Part shown: positions 23,456 to 32,344 of the stretch, in pieces
Numbering within the stretch: the first letter of the stretch is position 1
How the letters are laid out: the number at the start of each line of letters is the position of its first letter
Source: CAZLCK01 sp964558235
GTDB taxonomy: Bacteria > Actinomycetota > Coriobacteriia > Coriobacteriales > CADBOM01
Length of the DNA stretch: 40,109 nt
Direction: 5' to 3'
Assembly: GCA_964558235.1 (NCBI GenBank)
Contig: CAZLCK010000008.1
Coordinates: forward strand, 1 to 40,109
Program-made: the position numbers and the translations under genes
The notes under the pieces: generated by a model
Databases searched by the model: none
What the model was told of the DNA's origin: nothing
What the model saw: the letters and a program-made list of their open reading frames with translations, nothing else

Positions 23456-25315
23456 ATGGTTGAAGCCATAAATACCTCCTACATAGGAGGTATTGATACA
23501 ATTTCAGAGCTCACAGATAATGCCACATCTGAAAAAGAGTTCGAAACGATGGTCAAAATAGATCATGTCTCCATGATATTTAATATAGCTAATGAGCGCC
23601 TAAATAGTCTCAAAGAATATGTGATCGCAATTGCACGACGCGAGCTTATGTTTAAGGAGTTTCGCGCTCTTGATGATGTCTCTTTTGAGGTAAAGCGCGG
23701 AGATGTTTTTGGCATTCTTGGAACTAATGGTTCTGGAAAATCTACGCTGTTAAAGATCGTTGCTGGGGTTTTAGAGCCATCTGAAGGAACATGTGAAGTT
23801 AAGGGAAAGATCGCTCCTCTGATTGAGCTCGGTGCTGGCTTTGATATGGATCTTACTGCGCGCGAAAATGTCTTTTTAAATGGCGCGCTTTTGGGCTATT
23901 CTCGTTCGTTTATACAAGAACATTTTGATGAGATTATCGAATTTGCCGAAATCGAGAAGTTCCTCGACATGCCTCTTAAAAATTATTCGTCAGGTATGGT
24001 CGCTCGTATCGCCTTTGCAATTGCGACCATTATCGTTCCTGAGATTTTGATAGTCGATGAGGTCTTGAGCGTTGGCGACTTTATGTTTCAGCAAAAATGT
24101 GAGCGCCGTATTTCGGAGCTTATCAAAGACCATGGTGTAACGGTGCTGATCGTTTCGCACAATAATGATCAAATCGAGCGTCTCTGTAACAAGGCCATCT
24201 GGATTGAAAAGGGCCATACTCGCCTAATTGGTACGGCTAAAGAGGTCTGCAGCACCTATAGAGCAATTGGTGGGCGCGTCGGGTCTGCCGAGTCTGAGCA
24301 GGCCATTATCGAATTGATGAAATCTAAGGTCAGTCCGGACGCATTCAAACAGACAGAAGGTGAAATTAGAGGCGATGACAGGTTTTCGACCTCTGTGGCG
24401 ATCGCTGAAGATTATTACGATGATCAAAAGAGGCTAATTATGGTCTCAAGCGATACTCCGGATGATTCTATTTTGGCCACCTCTTTGGCTGGAGTTTCAA
24501 AAGCAGTTACTCTCAGCACTAGAAAAGATTCACTTCCAAGTAGCACAGAGCAGGCGATTAAACGTATTGATCTTAGTGAGATTATGATCATAGGCGGAGC
24601 AGATCAGATTGGCTTGGAAATAGAAGATGAGCTAAAGACATCTGGATTTAAAAATATCTCGAGAATCGTTAAGCGCGATAAAACTCAGATGAGTCTTGCT
24701 GTCTATGAGCAAGGCAAGACTTTCGGAAATGGTTGGGGAGATACGTGCGTTGTGACGAATAGGGAGTCTTTACCGGCCTATATCTCTCTTTCTCGTGAGA
24801 TCTATGCTCAAAAAATGCCGGTTTTTTTTGCAAGCGATGATAGTTCGGATCTAAATGAACAGATTGCCCAAAAAGCTTTGGAGTTCAAGCGTATTATTAT
24901 TGCAACGTGTGAAAAGGACCTGCCAGAGCAGCTTTCAAGTGCTCTTAAGGCAATGAGTGTAGAAATATTAGAGTTTGTCTCTAAGGATAAATTTGAAACT
25001 AATATTGAGATTAATCGCTGGATTATTACCGAAAATGCTGTAAGAGGAGATAATTGTTTAGATAATCTTGTTTTTTGTACAACCTGTGAGCCAGTCGACT
25101 CTTATCTGATTGGACCTTGGGCTGTCAAAAAAGATGCTCTTGTAGTTATGGTCGATTCAGAAAATATGGATTCAACCAATAAGGCATTCGGGTTTATCCG
25201 CGAAATTGGCGGGGCAAACTCAGTCGTATTTTTGGGCGGAAAAGCAAGATTTAATAACGATGATAGAAAGGTAATTGTTAACTGCGCGATATTGGCGCGA
25301 CAGCAAGCAGCGTAG
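23456..25315 (+). CDS. ABC ATPase of polysaccharide-export type fused to CWB2-like repeats
   Basis: 619 residues with two parts. Residues 32-270 are an ABC ATPase of the Wzt/TagH/RfbE group: FRALDDVSFEVKRGD, Walker A GTNGSGKST (89-97, K95), signature YSSGM (177-181), Walker B ILIVDEVLSVGD (D201, E202) and VSHNND. Residues 300-619 resemble three successive cell-wall-binding repeat 2 units. The first opens GDDRFSTSVAIAEDYY (from 306) and contains IMIIGGA (377-382). The last contains VVFLGGKARFNN (590-601). CWB2 modules normally sit outside the cell on surface proteins, but here there is no signal peptide or membrane helix. By analogy with Wzt, this tail could bind the polymer being exported. 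No permease partner is in the window. The ATG has AGGAGA about nine bases upstream. A start at M32 (23549) is possible. Confidence 0.88.
   Translation: MVEAINTSYIGGIDTISELTDNATSEKEFETMVKIDHVSMIFNIANERLNSLKEYVIAIARRELMFKEFRALDDVSFEVKRGDVFGILGTNGSGKSTLLKIVAGVLEPSEGTCEVKGKIAPLIELGAGFDMDLTARENVFLNGALLGYSRSFIQEHFDEIIEFAEIEKFLDMPLKNYSSGMVARIAFAIATIIVPEILIVDEVLSVGDFMFQQKCERRISELIKDHGVTVLIVSHNNDQIERLCNKAIWIEKGHTRLIGTAKEVCSTYRAIGGRVGSAESEQAIIELMKSKVSPDAFKQTEGEIRGDDRFSTSVAIAEDYYDDQKRLIMVSSDTPDDSILATSLAGVSKAVTLSTRKDSLPSSTEQAIKRIDLSEIMIIGGADQIGLEIEDELKTSGFKNISRIVKRDKTQMSLAVYEQGKTFGNGWGDTCVVTNRESLPAYISLSREIYAQKMPVFFASDDSSDLNEQIAQKALEFKRIIIATCEKDLPEQLSSALKAMSVEILEFVSKDKFETNIEINRWIITENAVRGDNCLDNLVFCTTCEPVDSYLIGPWAVKKDALVVMVDSENMDSTNKAFGFIREIGGANSVVFLGGKARFNNDDRKVIVNCAILARQQAA
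23471..23494 (+). promoter_or_regulatory. 10-bp hairpin just inside the ABC-CWB2 gene
   Basis: AATACCTCCT and AGGAGGTATT form a perfect 10-bp stem with a four-base loop, 15 bases after the annotated ATG. The right arm is a full Shine-Dalgarno sequence. It could dampen initiation at the first ATG or at a downstream start. Confidence 0.45.
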
Positions 25316-25472
25316 GAGATTTTTTGACTAAGATTTTAAAAAGATAAGCTAGTCAGTCAAAAGACTTGTGGTTTTGAGCATTTTTATAGCAACCAATTAC
25401 CGTGTAAGCAAGTAGAATTATCAAACTAGTTGAGTTTTGAAATAGTTTTGAAAAGAGAATCGTATAAATAAT

Positions 25473-26012
25473 ATGCATCCTGACGTTTTGAGAATTCTTT
25501 ATTCGGAACAAGAAATCGATGCTTGTGTAAGCAAGCTAGCTGAGCGTATCAATGAAGATTATAAGGGTCGCAGGGTGTTGGTCGTTGGAATACTCAAAGG
25601 CGCCTGTATTTTTATGTCTGATTTGATTCGTAAACTTGATGTTGATGTTGAAATCGACTTCATGATCGCATCTAGTTACGGAAGCGCGGCTAAATCTTCT
25701 GGTGTGGTCAGGATTATTAAGGATCTTGAACGCAACATCGAGGGAATGGACATCTTGCTGGTTGAGGATGTTTTAGATACAGGGCTTACCTTAAAATATC
25801 TCGCAAAAAATCTAAGATCGAGAAAGCCTAATTCGGTGGAGATTGCAGTGTTGTTGCGAAAGGATGTTGGATCGCAAATTGCGATTGAGCCAAAGTATTT
25901 GGGATTGGAAAGCCCTGATGAATTTCTCGTTGGCTACGGTCTTGATTACAGCGAGAGATATAGAAATCTCCCTTATATTGGAGTTTTAAGTCCTGAAGTT
26001 TATGAGCACTAA
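25473..26012 (+). CDS. hpt: Hypoxanthine phosphoribosyltransferase
   Basis: A 179-residue purine salvage enzyme that converts hypoxanthine or guanine plus PRPP to IMP or GMP. The PRPP-binding motif ILLVEDVLDTGLT is at 94-106, VGILKGACIFMSDLIRKL carries the phosphate loop, and MIASSYG the flexible loop. The length matches the family. The ATG lies after a weak AGAGAA. In related bacteria tilS precedes hpt, but here the gene upstream is the ABC-CWB2 fusion. ftsH starts 18 bases downstream, the usual hpt-ftsH pair. Confidence 0.96.
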   Translation: MHPDVLRILYSEQEIDACVSKLAERINEDYKGRRVLVVGILKGACIFMSDLIRKLDVDVEIDFMIASSYGSAAKSSGVVRIIKDLERNIEGMDILLVEDVLDTGLTLKYLAKNLRSRKPNSVEIAVLLRKDVGSQIAIEPKYLGLESPDEFLVGYGLDYSERYRNLPYIGVLSPEVYEH

Positions 26013-26030
26013 AAGCGTGGAGAAGTACAA

Positions 26031-28169
26031 TTGGAAACAAAAAAGAACAAATCAAAAATAATCTACACAGCAATACTTATAGTTTTTATTGCGATTTTAC
26101 TCGTTCAAATCTTTAGTATGAATCGATCTCAAGTCGAACAGCTTTCGACGAGCGAGTTTGTTACGACAGTCACCGAAGGCCGTGCGATCGAGGTCAACTA
26201 CGATGCCTCTACCGGCTCTGTTACAGGTACCTATACTCCTGAAGGAGCAACCGAAGCTGCCCAAGTGACATTTTCTTCAACATATGTGGGCGAAGAGTCT
26301 CTAAACGCCTTGATGGCTGAGCATCCTGAAACTTCATATAACGTAAGCGTCTCTGGTAATAGCATTTGGTTGACGCTTTTGACCACATTTTTGCCAATTA
26401 TCTTAATCGTAGGTGTCTTCTGGTTCTTTATGAGCCAAATGCAGGGTGCGTCCAATAAACAGATGCAATTTGGGAAGACTAAGAACCAAAAGACAGTTGA
26501 AGAGCGGCCCAAAGTTAAGTTTTCTGATGTTGCAGGAATCGATGAGGCGGTTGAGGAGCTTGAAGAGGTTCGCGACTTTTTGTCGATGCCTCAAAAATAC
26601 GAGAAGATGGGGGCAAAAATTCCTCATGGCGTTTTACTGGTTGGCCCTCCAGGAACTGGTAAAACACTTCTTGCCAAGGCCGTTGCAGGTGAGGCTGACG
26701 TTCCGTTCTTCTCAATTTCTGGTTCTGATTTTGTCGAGATGTTCGTTGGTGTTGGTGCATCAAGAGTTAGAGATCTATTCGAGAAGGCTAAGCAAGAAGC
26801 GCCTTCGATTATCTTCATCGACGAGATCGACGCAGTCGGACGTCAAAGGGGTGCTGGTCTTGGTGGAGGACACGATGAGCGCGAGCAGACTCTAAATCAG
26901 CTATTAGTTGAGATGGATGGATTTGACGATCATGCCTCAGTTATCCTCATCGCCGCAACGAACCGTGTAGATATCTTAGATCCAGCGCTTTTGCGCCCTG
27001 GACGTTTTGATAGGCAGATCGTTGTCGATAGACCAGATCTAAAGGGTCGTGAGCAAATTCTAAGAGTTCACTCCAAAGGCAAACCTCTAGCTTCAAATGT
27101 GGATTTAGCAAAACTTGCTCAGCTAACTCCGGGCTTTACCGGTGCTGATCTTGCAAATCTTATGAATGAGGCCGCACTTTTGGCAGCTCGTTTTAACAAG
27201 AGCACCATTACAAATTCTGAGCTTGATGAGGCTATCGAGCGTGTTATTGCTGGCCCTGAGAGGCGTAGTCGTATTATTACAGAAAAAGAGAAGAAGACCA
27301 TTGCCTATCACGAGTCGGGACACGCTTTGGTAGGACATCTGCTCGAGAACTCTGATCCTGTCCACAAGATTTCAATTATTGCTCGTGGCCAGGCGCTAGG
27401 TTATACACTCTCACTTCCAGAAGAGGATCACTTCTTATCGACTAAGAGCCAGATGATCGATGAACTTTCAGTATTTTTGGGCGGTCGTGTTGCTGAAGAG
27501 ATCGCTATGGGGGATGTTACAACCGGAGCAAGTAATGATCTCGAGCGCGCCACAAAGATGGCTAAGCAGATGGTTACTCGCTATGGAATGACCGAAGCTC
27601 TAGGTCCACAGGTCTATGGTGAGGCCAATCATGAGGTCTTCTTAGGTCGTGATTATGGCGCAACTCCTGATTATTCCGAGGCGACTGCGAGTAAGATCGA
27701 TGCCGAGGTTGCACGCCTTATGAAAGAGGCTCATGACGTTACTACTCGTATTCTTACTGAAAATCGTGAGCAGCTCGACTTGATGGCAAATGTCCTGCTC
27801 GAGCGCGAAACTGTCGAAGGCGAGGCGGTAAAGGCGCTTCTCGATAATAAGTGGGATGAATATCTTGCTCATGAGGCAGAGCTTACGGAGAAGAATCGTT
27901 TGGCCGAGGCTCAAACTATCGATAATCAAAATAGTGGCAGCGCAAGACGTGAAATTCGTAAGTCTCCTCGCGAGCGTAAGGCTGAAGAGATTGCAAAGCG
28001 TCTTCGTGAAGAGAATGACACCTATGCACCATCTGATCCTAAAGATGGGGGTCGCCCTTTGGATGACACAGATATATCGGATGACCAGACTGTGGTCGAC
28101 GATACTATCTTAGAGGATAATCTAAGCCAGCCGGGGACTGGTGAGGATGATCAGACCATCGATGATTAA
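26031..28169 (+). CDS. ftsH: ATP-dependent zinc metalloprotease FtsH
   Basis: A membrane-anchored AAA+ protease for damaged membrane proteins and short-lived regulators. Two N-terminal membrane helices are seen (about 10-27 and 105-130) around an external domain. They are followed by Walker A GPPGTGKT (205-212), Walker B IIFIDEID, the SRH (RPGRFDRQIVVDRPD) and the zinc motif HESGH (427-431). The length of 712 exceeds the usual 610-650. The extra is a charged C-terminal tail of about 90 residues, basic (REIRKSPRERKAEEIAKR) and then acidic. The start is TTG with GGAGAAG upstream. It lies in the hpt-ftsH-folE-folP block typical of Actinobacteria. Confidence 0.97.
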   Translation: METKKNKSKIIYTAILIVFIAILLVQIFSMNRSQVEQLSTSEFVTTVTEGRAIEVNYDASTGSVTGTYTPEGATEAAQVTFSSTYVGEESLNALMAEHPETSYNVSVSGNSIWLTLLTTFLPIILIVGVFWFFMSQMQGASNKQMQFGKTKNQKTVEERPKVKFSDVAGIDEAVEELEEVRDFLSMPQKYEKMGAKIPHGVLLVGPPGTGKTLLAKAVAGEADVPFFSISGSDFVEMFVGVGASRVRDLFEKAKQEAPSIIFIDEIDAVGRQRGAGLGGGHDEREQTLNQLLVEMDGFDDHASVILIAATNRVDILDPALLRPGRFDRQIVVDRPDLKGREQILRVHSKGKPLASNVDLAKLAQLTPGFTGADLANLMNEAALLAARFNKSTITNSELDEAIERVIAGPERRSRIITEKEKKTIAYHESGHALVGHLLENSDPVHKISIIARGQALGYTLSLPEEDHFLSTKSQMIDELSVFLGGRVAEEIAMGDVTTGASNDLERATKMAKQMVTRYGMTEALGPQVYGEANHEVFLGRDYGATPDYSEATASKIDAEVARLMKEAHDVTTRILTENREQLDLMANVLLERETVEGEAVKALLDNKWDEYLAHEAELTEKNRLAEAQTIDNQNSGSARREIRKSPRERKAEEIAKRLREENDTYAPSDPKDGGRPLDDTDISDDQTVVDDTILEDNLSQPGTGEDDQTIDD

Positions 28170-28219
28170 CAAAGACAAACTAATAGGCGCTACAGTGAGG
28201 TTGAAAGGTCTCAAGCAAA

Positions 28220-28792
28220 ATGGATCATGCGAAGATTGAACAGTCGGTTCGTCTGTTTTTAGAGGGCATTGGGGAAGATCCTGATCGTGAGGGTCTTTTG
28301 AAGACTCCTGCAAGAGTCGCAAGAATGTGCGATGAGATTTTTGCAGGCATGGAGAGCGATCCGAGAGAATATTTTGAAGTTTTGTTCAACGAAAACCATC
28401 AGGAGATGGTTTTGGTTAAAGATATCCCTATCTACTCTATGTGTGAGCATCACCTTGTGCCATTTTTTGGAATTGCAGCTGTTGCTTACATTCCAGGAGA
28501 GGATGGAAGGGTTTGTGGCCTTTCAAAAATTGGAAGACTTGTAGACAACTATGCAAAACGCCCTCAGGTTCAAGAGAGACTTACATCTCAAATCGCAGAC
28601 ACCTTGATGGAGGAACTGGAGGCCATCGGAGTTATGGTCATCTTAGAGTGCGAGCATATGTGTATGTCTATGAGAGGTATTAAAAAGCCTGGAACCAAGA
28701 CGACAACGAGTGCTGTTAGAGGCTCATTTAGATCAAATTCCATCACGCGCGCAGAGGCAATGAATCACATCTATAACCAAAGGATGGGATAG
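28220..28792 (+). CDS. folE: GTP cyclohydrolase I
   Basis: FolE makes dihydroneopterin triphosphate from GTP, the first step of folate synthesis. The 190-residue length is typical. The zinc ligands are visible as C75 and H78 in CEHHLVPF and the Cys in CEHMCMSMRG (C148). GLSKIGRLVDNYAKRPQVQERLT and the final SITRAEAMNHI are family-typical. An AAAGG lies about eleven bases before the ATG. The next gene, folP-folK, starts two bases after its stop. Confidence 0.97.
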   Translation: MDHAKIEQSVRLFLEGIGEDPDREGLLKTPARVARMCDEIFAGMESDPREYFEVLFNENHQEMVLVKDIPIYSMCEHHLVPFFGIAAVAYIPGEDGRVCGLSKIGRLVDNYAKRPQVQERLTSQIADTLMEELEAIGVMVILECEHMCMSMRGIKKPGTKTTTSAVRGSFRSNSITRAEAMNHIYNQRMG

Positions 28793-28794
28793 AC

Positions 28795-30375
28795 ATGGGC
28801 GGCAAAAGCCGTTTTAGTCTGCCAAAGTGTCCTATTTGGGACATCGGAAAAAAGCGCTTTATCCTAAATCGCCCGATTATTATGGGCATTTTGAACGTAA
28901 CCCCCGATTCATTTTCTGACGGGGGTTTGCATAATAGTGCGAGTGCGGCTATCGAATTTGCTCATCAGATGATTGCAGAAGGTGCTGACATCATCGATGT
29001 TGGCGGAGAGTCAACCCGCCCAGGCGCTAAAGGCATTACTCCTGAGCAGGAACTCGATCGTGTATTACCTATTGTGGAGGCTTTGGCTGCTCAAGGAGTT
29101 GTGGTCTCTATCGACACTTATCACCCTGAGGTTGCAAAGCAATGTGTCGAAGCTGGCGCAATGATAATCAACGATATCTCTGGATTTAGAGATCCTGAGA
29201 TGATCGATCTTGCATCATCGTGTGATGTTGGTGTGATAGTTATGCATATGGCCGGGACACCAAAGGATATGCAAAATGATCCGCATTATTGCGATAGTGT
29301 TGCTGAGATTAAGGGGTATCTCGAGATAGCTGCATCACGCTTGGAGAGAGCAGGAGTTGAGCGTAGAAGAATCTGTATAGATCCAGGCCCGGGCTTTGGC
29401 AAAAATAGCAGACATAATCTTGAGATACTTTCGCAAATGCAAGAGTTTTGCGATATGGACTATCCTGTTTTAGCTGCTTTTTCTAGAAAAGCGACTTTGG
29501 GCACAATTGCAGATATCGATATTGCAGCACAAAGAGTTCTTCCATCAACAAGTGCGGCTTTGATCGCATATATGGGTGGGGCTAGGATTTTTAGAGTTCA
29601 CGATGTTGCTGAGACAAAGCAGGCATTGCAGCTCGCAAGCAACTCCGCTTGGGCATCCTACGCTTATGAACAACGCAATCAAGCTTCTTACCTAAAAACG
29701 CAAGCTAGGTCATCCCAGCCTGCATGCATTGATGAACAATGCAATCAAGTATCCGCTCGTCCTCGTCCAACATTGCTTTCAGGTAAGCGTGCAATCATAG
29801 CGCTCGGTTCAAATCTCGGTACTCCGCTAGATAATATCCTCGGAGCACTTCGTGCAATAAACACACTAGACGGCGTTGATCTAATCGCTTCAAGCTCGAT
29901 TTATAGAAGCGAGCCTGCTTATTACGACGATCAAGATGACTTTGCAAACGCTGTCTGTTGGGTTCAAACTACGCTAACGTCAGAGTGCGTACTCACCAAA
30001 CTTCTACAGATAGAGCAGGATTTTCATCGCAAGCGTACTGTCTCCAATGGACCACGTTCTTTGGACCTCGATCTCTTAGACTATGAAGGGATCCTTCGAG
30101 ATACTGAGTTTTTAAAATTGCCTCATCCAAAGATTTTGGAACGCGATTTTACAGTTACTCCGATTTTGGAGTTAGCACAGATTATGGAGCAAAGTTTCGA
30201 CGGGTATTTGTCGAAAAAAGCCTTTATAGATGAGTTTGTTTCAACAAAGGATCTAGACTCTTCCAATTTAGCTAGTTTTTGGCTATCCGATGGCAAGCTT
30301 GTCACAAAAGATGAAATAATATATGGCAAGCTGACAGATAAGCTGATGGATTCAAAAGAAGCTTGGCCATTTTAA
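28795..30375 (+). CDS. folPK: Dihydropteroate synthase - HPPK fusion
   Basis: 526 residues carrying two folate enzymes. Residues about 25-285 are dihydropteroate synthase (NVTPDSFSDGG at 34-44, VDVGGESTRPGA-like DVGGESTRPG near 70, RICIDPGPGFGK). Residues 332-500 are 6-hydroxymethyl-dihydropterin pyrophosphokinase (AIIALGSNLG at 333-342, GPRSLDLDLLDY at 419-430). They are joined by a low-complexity linker of about 45 residues that contains a near-repeat (EQRNQ and EQCNQ). In Streptomyces and mycobacteria, folB lies between folP and folK. Here it is absent. Reaction order in the pathway is HPPK first, then DHPS, so the fusion links consecutive steps. Confidence 0.94.
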   Translation: MGGKSRFSLPKCPIWDIGKKRFILNRPIIMGILNVTPDSFSDGGLHNSASAAIEFAHQMIAEGADIIDVGGESTRPGAKGITPEQELDRVLPIVEALAAQGVVVSIDTYHPEVAKQCVEAGAMIINDISGFRDPEMIDLASSCDVGVIVMHMAGTPKDMQNDPHYCDSVAEIKGYLEIAASRLERAGVERRRICIDPGPGFGKNSRHNLEILSQMQEFCDMDYPVLAAFSRKATLGTIADIDIAAQRVLPSTSAALIAYMGGARIFRVHDVAETKQALQLASNSAWASYAYEQRNQASYLKTQARSSQPACIDEQCNQVSARPRPTLLSGKRAIIALGSNLGTPLDNILGALRAINTLDGVDLIASSSIYRSEPAYYDDQDDFANAVCWVQTTLTSECVLTKLLQIEQDFHRKRTVSNGPRSLDLDLLDYEGILRDTEFLKLPHPKILERDFTVTPILELAQIMEQSFDGYLSKKAFIDEFVSTKDLDSSNLASFWLSDGKLVTKDEIIYGKLTDKLMDSKEAWPF

Positions 30376-30434
30376 GTTTTTTAACTTATGCCAGATAGCG
30401 ACTTGCGATATTCCTAGTCGAGAGGAAATGGGAA

Positions 30435-31325
30435 ATGACGCAACGCAATACAATTCAAATTTTCAGCGATGCAAAACGCGATCGTCAAAAGGTGACTATG
30501 GTTACTTGCTATGACTCAACCATGGCTAAAATCGTTGATTCTAGCGGGATCGATTCTATTTTAATTGGTGATTCGATGGGAATGACAATGCTCGGGTTTG
30601 ACTCGACACTTCCTGTTACGCTAGATCACATCATTACCGCTACAAGAGCAGTAGTCTCTGCTACAGAGAATGTTTTTGTTGTGGCAGATATGCCATTTAT
30701 GAGCTACCAAGCTTCGGTCAAAGATGGAATTTATAATGCGGGAAAGCTCATCGCGCAAGGTGGCGCGGGTGCTGTCAAGATCGAAGGTGCAGCTCGATCG
30801 ACTTGCGTTTTGATCTCTGAACTCATCGATAGTGGAATTCCTGTCATAGGGCATTTGGGACTTACGCCCCAATCGGTCAATATGTTTGGTGGATACAAAG
30901 CTCAGGGTAGGGATCTCGAGGAGATCGCTGCTCTATTTGTCTCTTGCGAGCAATATGCCGAAGCTGGTGTAAGCGCTGTTGTTTTGGAGTGCGTGCCAGC
31001 CGAACTCGCTAAACACATCACCAAGACCTTCCCGTTTGCAACGATTGGTATTGGTGCTGGCCCTGACTGCGATGGAGAAGTTCAAGTCTTGCAAGATATT
31101 TTAGGTCTTTGTGAAAACCAGCCAAAGCATTCGCACAATTTTATCAATGGTGCTGAACTTTTGGGCGCAGCACTTAGTGAGTACAACAAGTCTGTCAAAG
31201 ATAAGAGCTTTCCAACAAAGGAGAACTCTGTGCACATCTCTCCAGATATGATCTCTCAAGCTGAGGACTATCTAGATGATGTTATAGATTCGTTTTTAGG
31301 GGGAAACGAGTTCATCGATAACTAA
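30435..31325 (+). CDS. panB: 3-methyl-2-oxobutanoate hydroxymethyltransferase
   Basis: PanB transfers a hydroxymethyl group from methylene-tetrahydrofolate to ketoisovalerate, the first step to pantothenate and CoA. MVTCYDSTMAKIVDSSGID, ILIGDSMGM (metal and substrate site), GGAGAVKIEG and GHLGLTPQS are all conserved family blocks. The 296 residues include a slightly long C-terminus after the usual end. AGGAAATGGGAA precedes the ATG. Being downstream of folate genes fits its need for a folate cofactor. panC and panD are not in the window. Confidence 0.96.
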   Translation: MTQRNTIQIFSDAKRDRQKVTMVTCYDSTMAKIVDSSGIDSILIGDSMGMTMLGFDSTLPVTLDHIITATRAVVSATENVFVVADMPFMSYQASVKDGIYNAGKLIAQGGAGAVKIEGAARSTCVLISELIDSGIPVIGHLGLTPQSVNMFGGYKAQGRDLEEIAALFVSCEQYAEAGVSAVVLECVPAELAKHITKTFPFATIGIGAGPDCDGEVQVLQDILGLCENQPKHSHNFINGAELLGAALSEYNKSVKDKSFPTKENSVHISPDMISQAEDYLDDVIDSFLGGNEFIDN

Positions 31326-31326
31326 T

Positions 31327-32205
31327 ATGGATAGAACAACTCCTGGAACTCTATATGTTTGCGCAACGCCCATAGGGAATATGGATGATATTACCATTAG
31401 GGTGCTAGATACTTTAAAAAGCTGTGATGTGATCTTTGCAGAAGATACGCGTGTCACCAAAAAGTTGCTTAGTAGATATAGCATATCCACACCCTTAGAG
31501 CGCTGTGACGAAAATGTTTCGCAAAAACGCATCGATGAGATAGCTAATAGACTTCTTTCAGGGCAAAATATTGCTCTTGTTAGCGATGCGGGCACTCCTG
31601 TTATAAGCGATCCGGGTCAAAACATTGTATGTGCGATTCGCGAGATGGGCTTTGTTGTAACTGTTTTGCCAGGAGCTTGTGCTCTAACCACTGCAATCGC
31701 TGGAAGTGGATTAGACCTATCCTCTGGCTTCATCTTTTTAGGCTTTTTACCACGCAAAACAAAAGAGGCTAAAAAGTTATTGGAGTCGTTAATTCCAGCA
31801 AAGATGTTGATTGCATTTTATGAGTCGCCAAAAAGGATTCGATCTACCGCAAAGCTTTGTGCAGAAATTTTTGGAGATTCAAAGGCATGCATGGCTCGCG
31901 AGCTTACAAAGATTTACGAAGAATATCTTGTTGGAAGCGCCACATTTATTAGCGAGGAGCTACAGGCACGCGAAGGTGAGATAAAAGGTGAGATAGTTTT
32001 TATCGTAGAGACCGCCGGAGTATCTTTAGAAGAAGTCTCTAAAGAAGAGCTGCTTTCAAAAGCAGAGGACCTGGCTGGTGAGTTGGCCAAAGATGGCAGA
32101 TTAAGCGCCTCTGGGATTGCAAGATCTCTCACAAAAGAGTTGGGCGTAGAAAAAGACTTGGCATATAAAATTGCAAGTGCAAGTAGGTCTCAGGTCGACA
32201 AGTAG
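31327..32205 (+). CDS. rsmI: 16S rRNA (cytidine1402-2'-O)-methyltransferase
   Basis: RsmI methylates the ribose of C1402 in the decoding centre of 16S rRNA. The 292-residue protein starts with TLYVCATPIGNMDDITIRVLDTL, then AEDTRVTKKLLSRY, ALVSDAGTPVISDPG and FYESPKRI, all hallmarks of the family. The last 45 residues (DGRLSASGIARSLTKELGVEKDLAY) are the small C-terminal helical domain. Its ATG comes one base after the panB stop codon, so the pair is likely co-translated. Confidence 0.96.
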   Translation: MDRTTPGTLYVCATPIGNMDDITIRVLDTLKSCDVIFAEDTRVTKKLLSRYSISTPLERCDENVSQKRIDEIANRLLSGQNIALVSDAGTPVISDPGQNIVCAIREMGFVVTVLPGACALTTAIAGSGLDLSSGFIFLGFLPRKTKEAKKLLESLIPAKMLIAFYESPKRIRSTAKLCAEIFGDSKACMARELTKIYEEYLVGSATFISEELQAREGEIKGEIVFIVETAGVSLEEVSKEELLSKAEDLAGELAKDGRLSASGIARSLTKELGVEKDLAYKIASASRSQVDK

Positions 32206-32344
32206 AGATCAAATATTGCTGTTCATTGGATGTTGAATTAGTAAATTATGGTTTTTACCTAGATAGCTAGCAAGAGCATATCTAAGCGTCTTAAGGGTTG
32301 TAAAATAATCCAGTATGAGTTTTAACCATCGAAAGGGAAAAGCT

